From Ralstonia sp. A12 (GTDB taxonomy: Bacteria > Pseudomonadota > Gammaproteobacteria > Burkholderiales > Burkholderiaceae): a stretch of DNA of 64,000 nt. Made by a program: the position numbers and the translations under genes. The stretch is from assembly GCF_000801955.1 (NCBI RefSeq), contig NZ_JSZO01000002.1, positions 1 to 64,000 on the forward strand, written 5' to 3'. Under the pieces are notes generated by a model that saw only the letters and a program-made list of their open reading frames with translations, was not told the origin of the DNA and did not search any database. Positions 63,684 through 64,000 of the stretch are shown piece after piece (within the stretch, counting starts at the first letter, position 1; each line of letters opens with the position of its first letter).

Positions 63684-64000
63684 ATGCAATCACGCACGCT
63701 GACTGCCGCCCTCGCGGGCGCCATCCTGGCCCTCGGCATGACGACAGCCATGGCTCAGACCAACCCCGCTCCGGCAGATGCGCCGCCCAATGCGCCCAAG
63801 GCGGGCACGGATGCCATGCCTGCCGATGGCAGTGCTGAAGGCGCTAAGCCGAAGGCCAAGCATAAGAAATCGCATCACGCGAAGTCTTCGAGCAAGTCAG
63901 GTGGATCAGGCAGCGCCAGTGTGGGTGACACGTCAAGCTCGGGCAAGGCCGCCGGCGGCAACGACGCAGCAGCAGGCGCCGGTATGGCGCCGTCGGGTGC
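63684..64000 (+). CDS. exported low-complexity protein, truncated by the window end
   Basis: The first 105 residues are visible. Signal peptide about 1-25 (MQSRTLTAALAGAILALGM to AMAQ), then an Ala/Pro-rich part, a basic Lys/His patch (KPKAKHKKSHHAKSSSK), and a Gly/Ser/Ala-rich tail. TAAGGAG six bases before the ATG makes the start firm. Not recognised; such small periplasmic basic proteins are often stress-linked, but nothing here proves function. Confidence 0.8.
   Translation, partial: MQSRTLTAALAGAILALGMTTAMAQTNPAPADAPPNAPKAGTDAMPADGSAEGAKPKAKHKKSHHAKSSSKSGGSGSASVGDTSSSGKAAGGNDAAAGAGMAPSG

Overview
The window is GC-rich DNA from a Ralstonia, most likely R. pickettii or a close relative, and from its secondary replicon (chromid or megaplasmid) rather than the main chromosome. 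The evidence is an OXA-22-type class D beta-lactamase, a copper nitrite reductase with a fused C-terminal cytochrome c (the architecture known from R. pickettii), a second-replicon type sigma-54 gene, and a plasmid-type replication module (repA, parA, parB, DnaA boxes, iteron array). The species assignment is an inference from gene content.

Layout. 0.5-4 kb: glyoxylate-cycle isocitrate lyase and a sodium:solute symporter with its small DUF3311 partner. 4.4-7.6 kb: a type V autotransporter. 8.4-14.1 kb: a nitrite/nitric oxide reduction locus, with nirK-nirV-sco on the minus strand divergent from DUF2249-qNOR on the plus strand, sharing a promoter region with FNR/NNR-like and NsrR-like sites. 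14-17.5 kb: an MFS exporter with a divergent ArsR-type regulator, the OXA beta-lactamase and a tRNA-Leu(CAG). 17.7-24 kb: an orphan histidine kinase, then DSD1-like PLP enzyme, HAD hydrolase, LysR regulator and proline iminopeptidase genes. 24-27 kb: a Fur-box-controlled TonB receptor plus PiuC hydroxylase. 27-33.7 kb: LysR/MFS pair, ClC channel, YciI, quinone oxidoreductase and another LysR. 33.8-38.5 kb: a branched-chain amino acid ABC system (livJHMGF). 39-49 kb: a diguanylate cyclase, a YhfC-like membrane protein, a dicarboxylate/2-oxoglutarate two-component system with an MHS permease, and galU. 49-58.3 kb: the replication and segregation region. 58.5-64 kb: hybrid kinase, DUF2334 protein, rpoN and a secreted basic protein cut by the window edge.

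The most unusual signal is a 16-bp word, CGCAGAAAYRGGTACG. It forms an organised iteron array beside repA at about 54.1-55.1 kb: five copies at 22-bp period, then a left arm in one orientation and a right arm in the other, with 34/45-bp steps and two inverted pairs. It also occurs as single copies across about 27 kb (29.8-57.0 kb), both between genes and inside coding sequences, where it is read in different frames. By eye I find no full copy in the first 29.7 kb or the last 7 kb. One copy abuts the predicted repA -35 element. I infer a dispersed iteron system for initiator titration, handcuffing or domain marking on a chromid. Around it lie four parS-like palindromes (ACTTTCAGCGCTGAAAGT) and a tyrosine-recombinase-like protein that has lost most of its catalytic residues, including the nucleophilic tyrosine.

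All motif positions were read by eye. No alignments, similarity searches or structure predictions were run.
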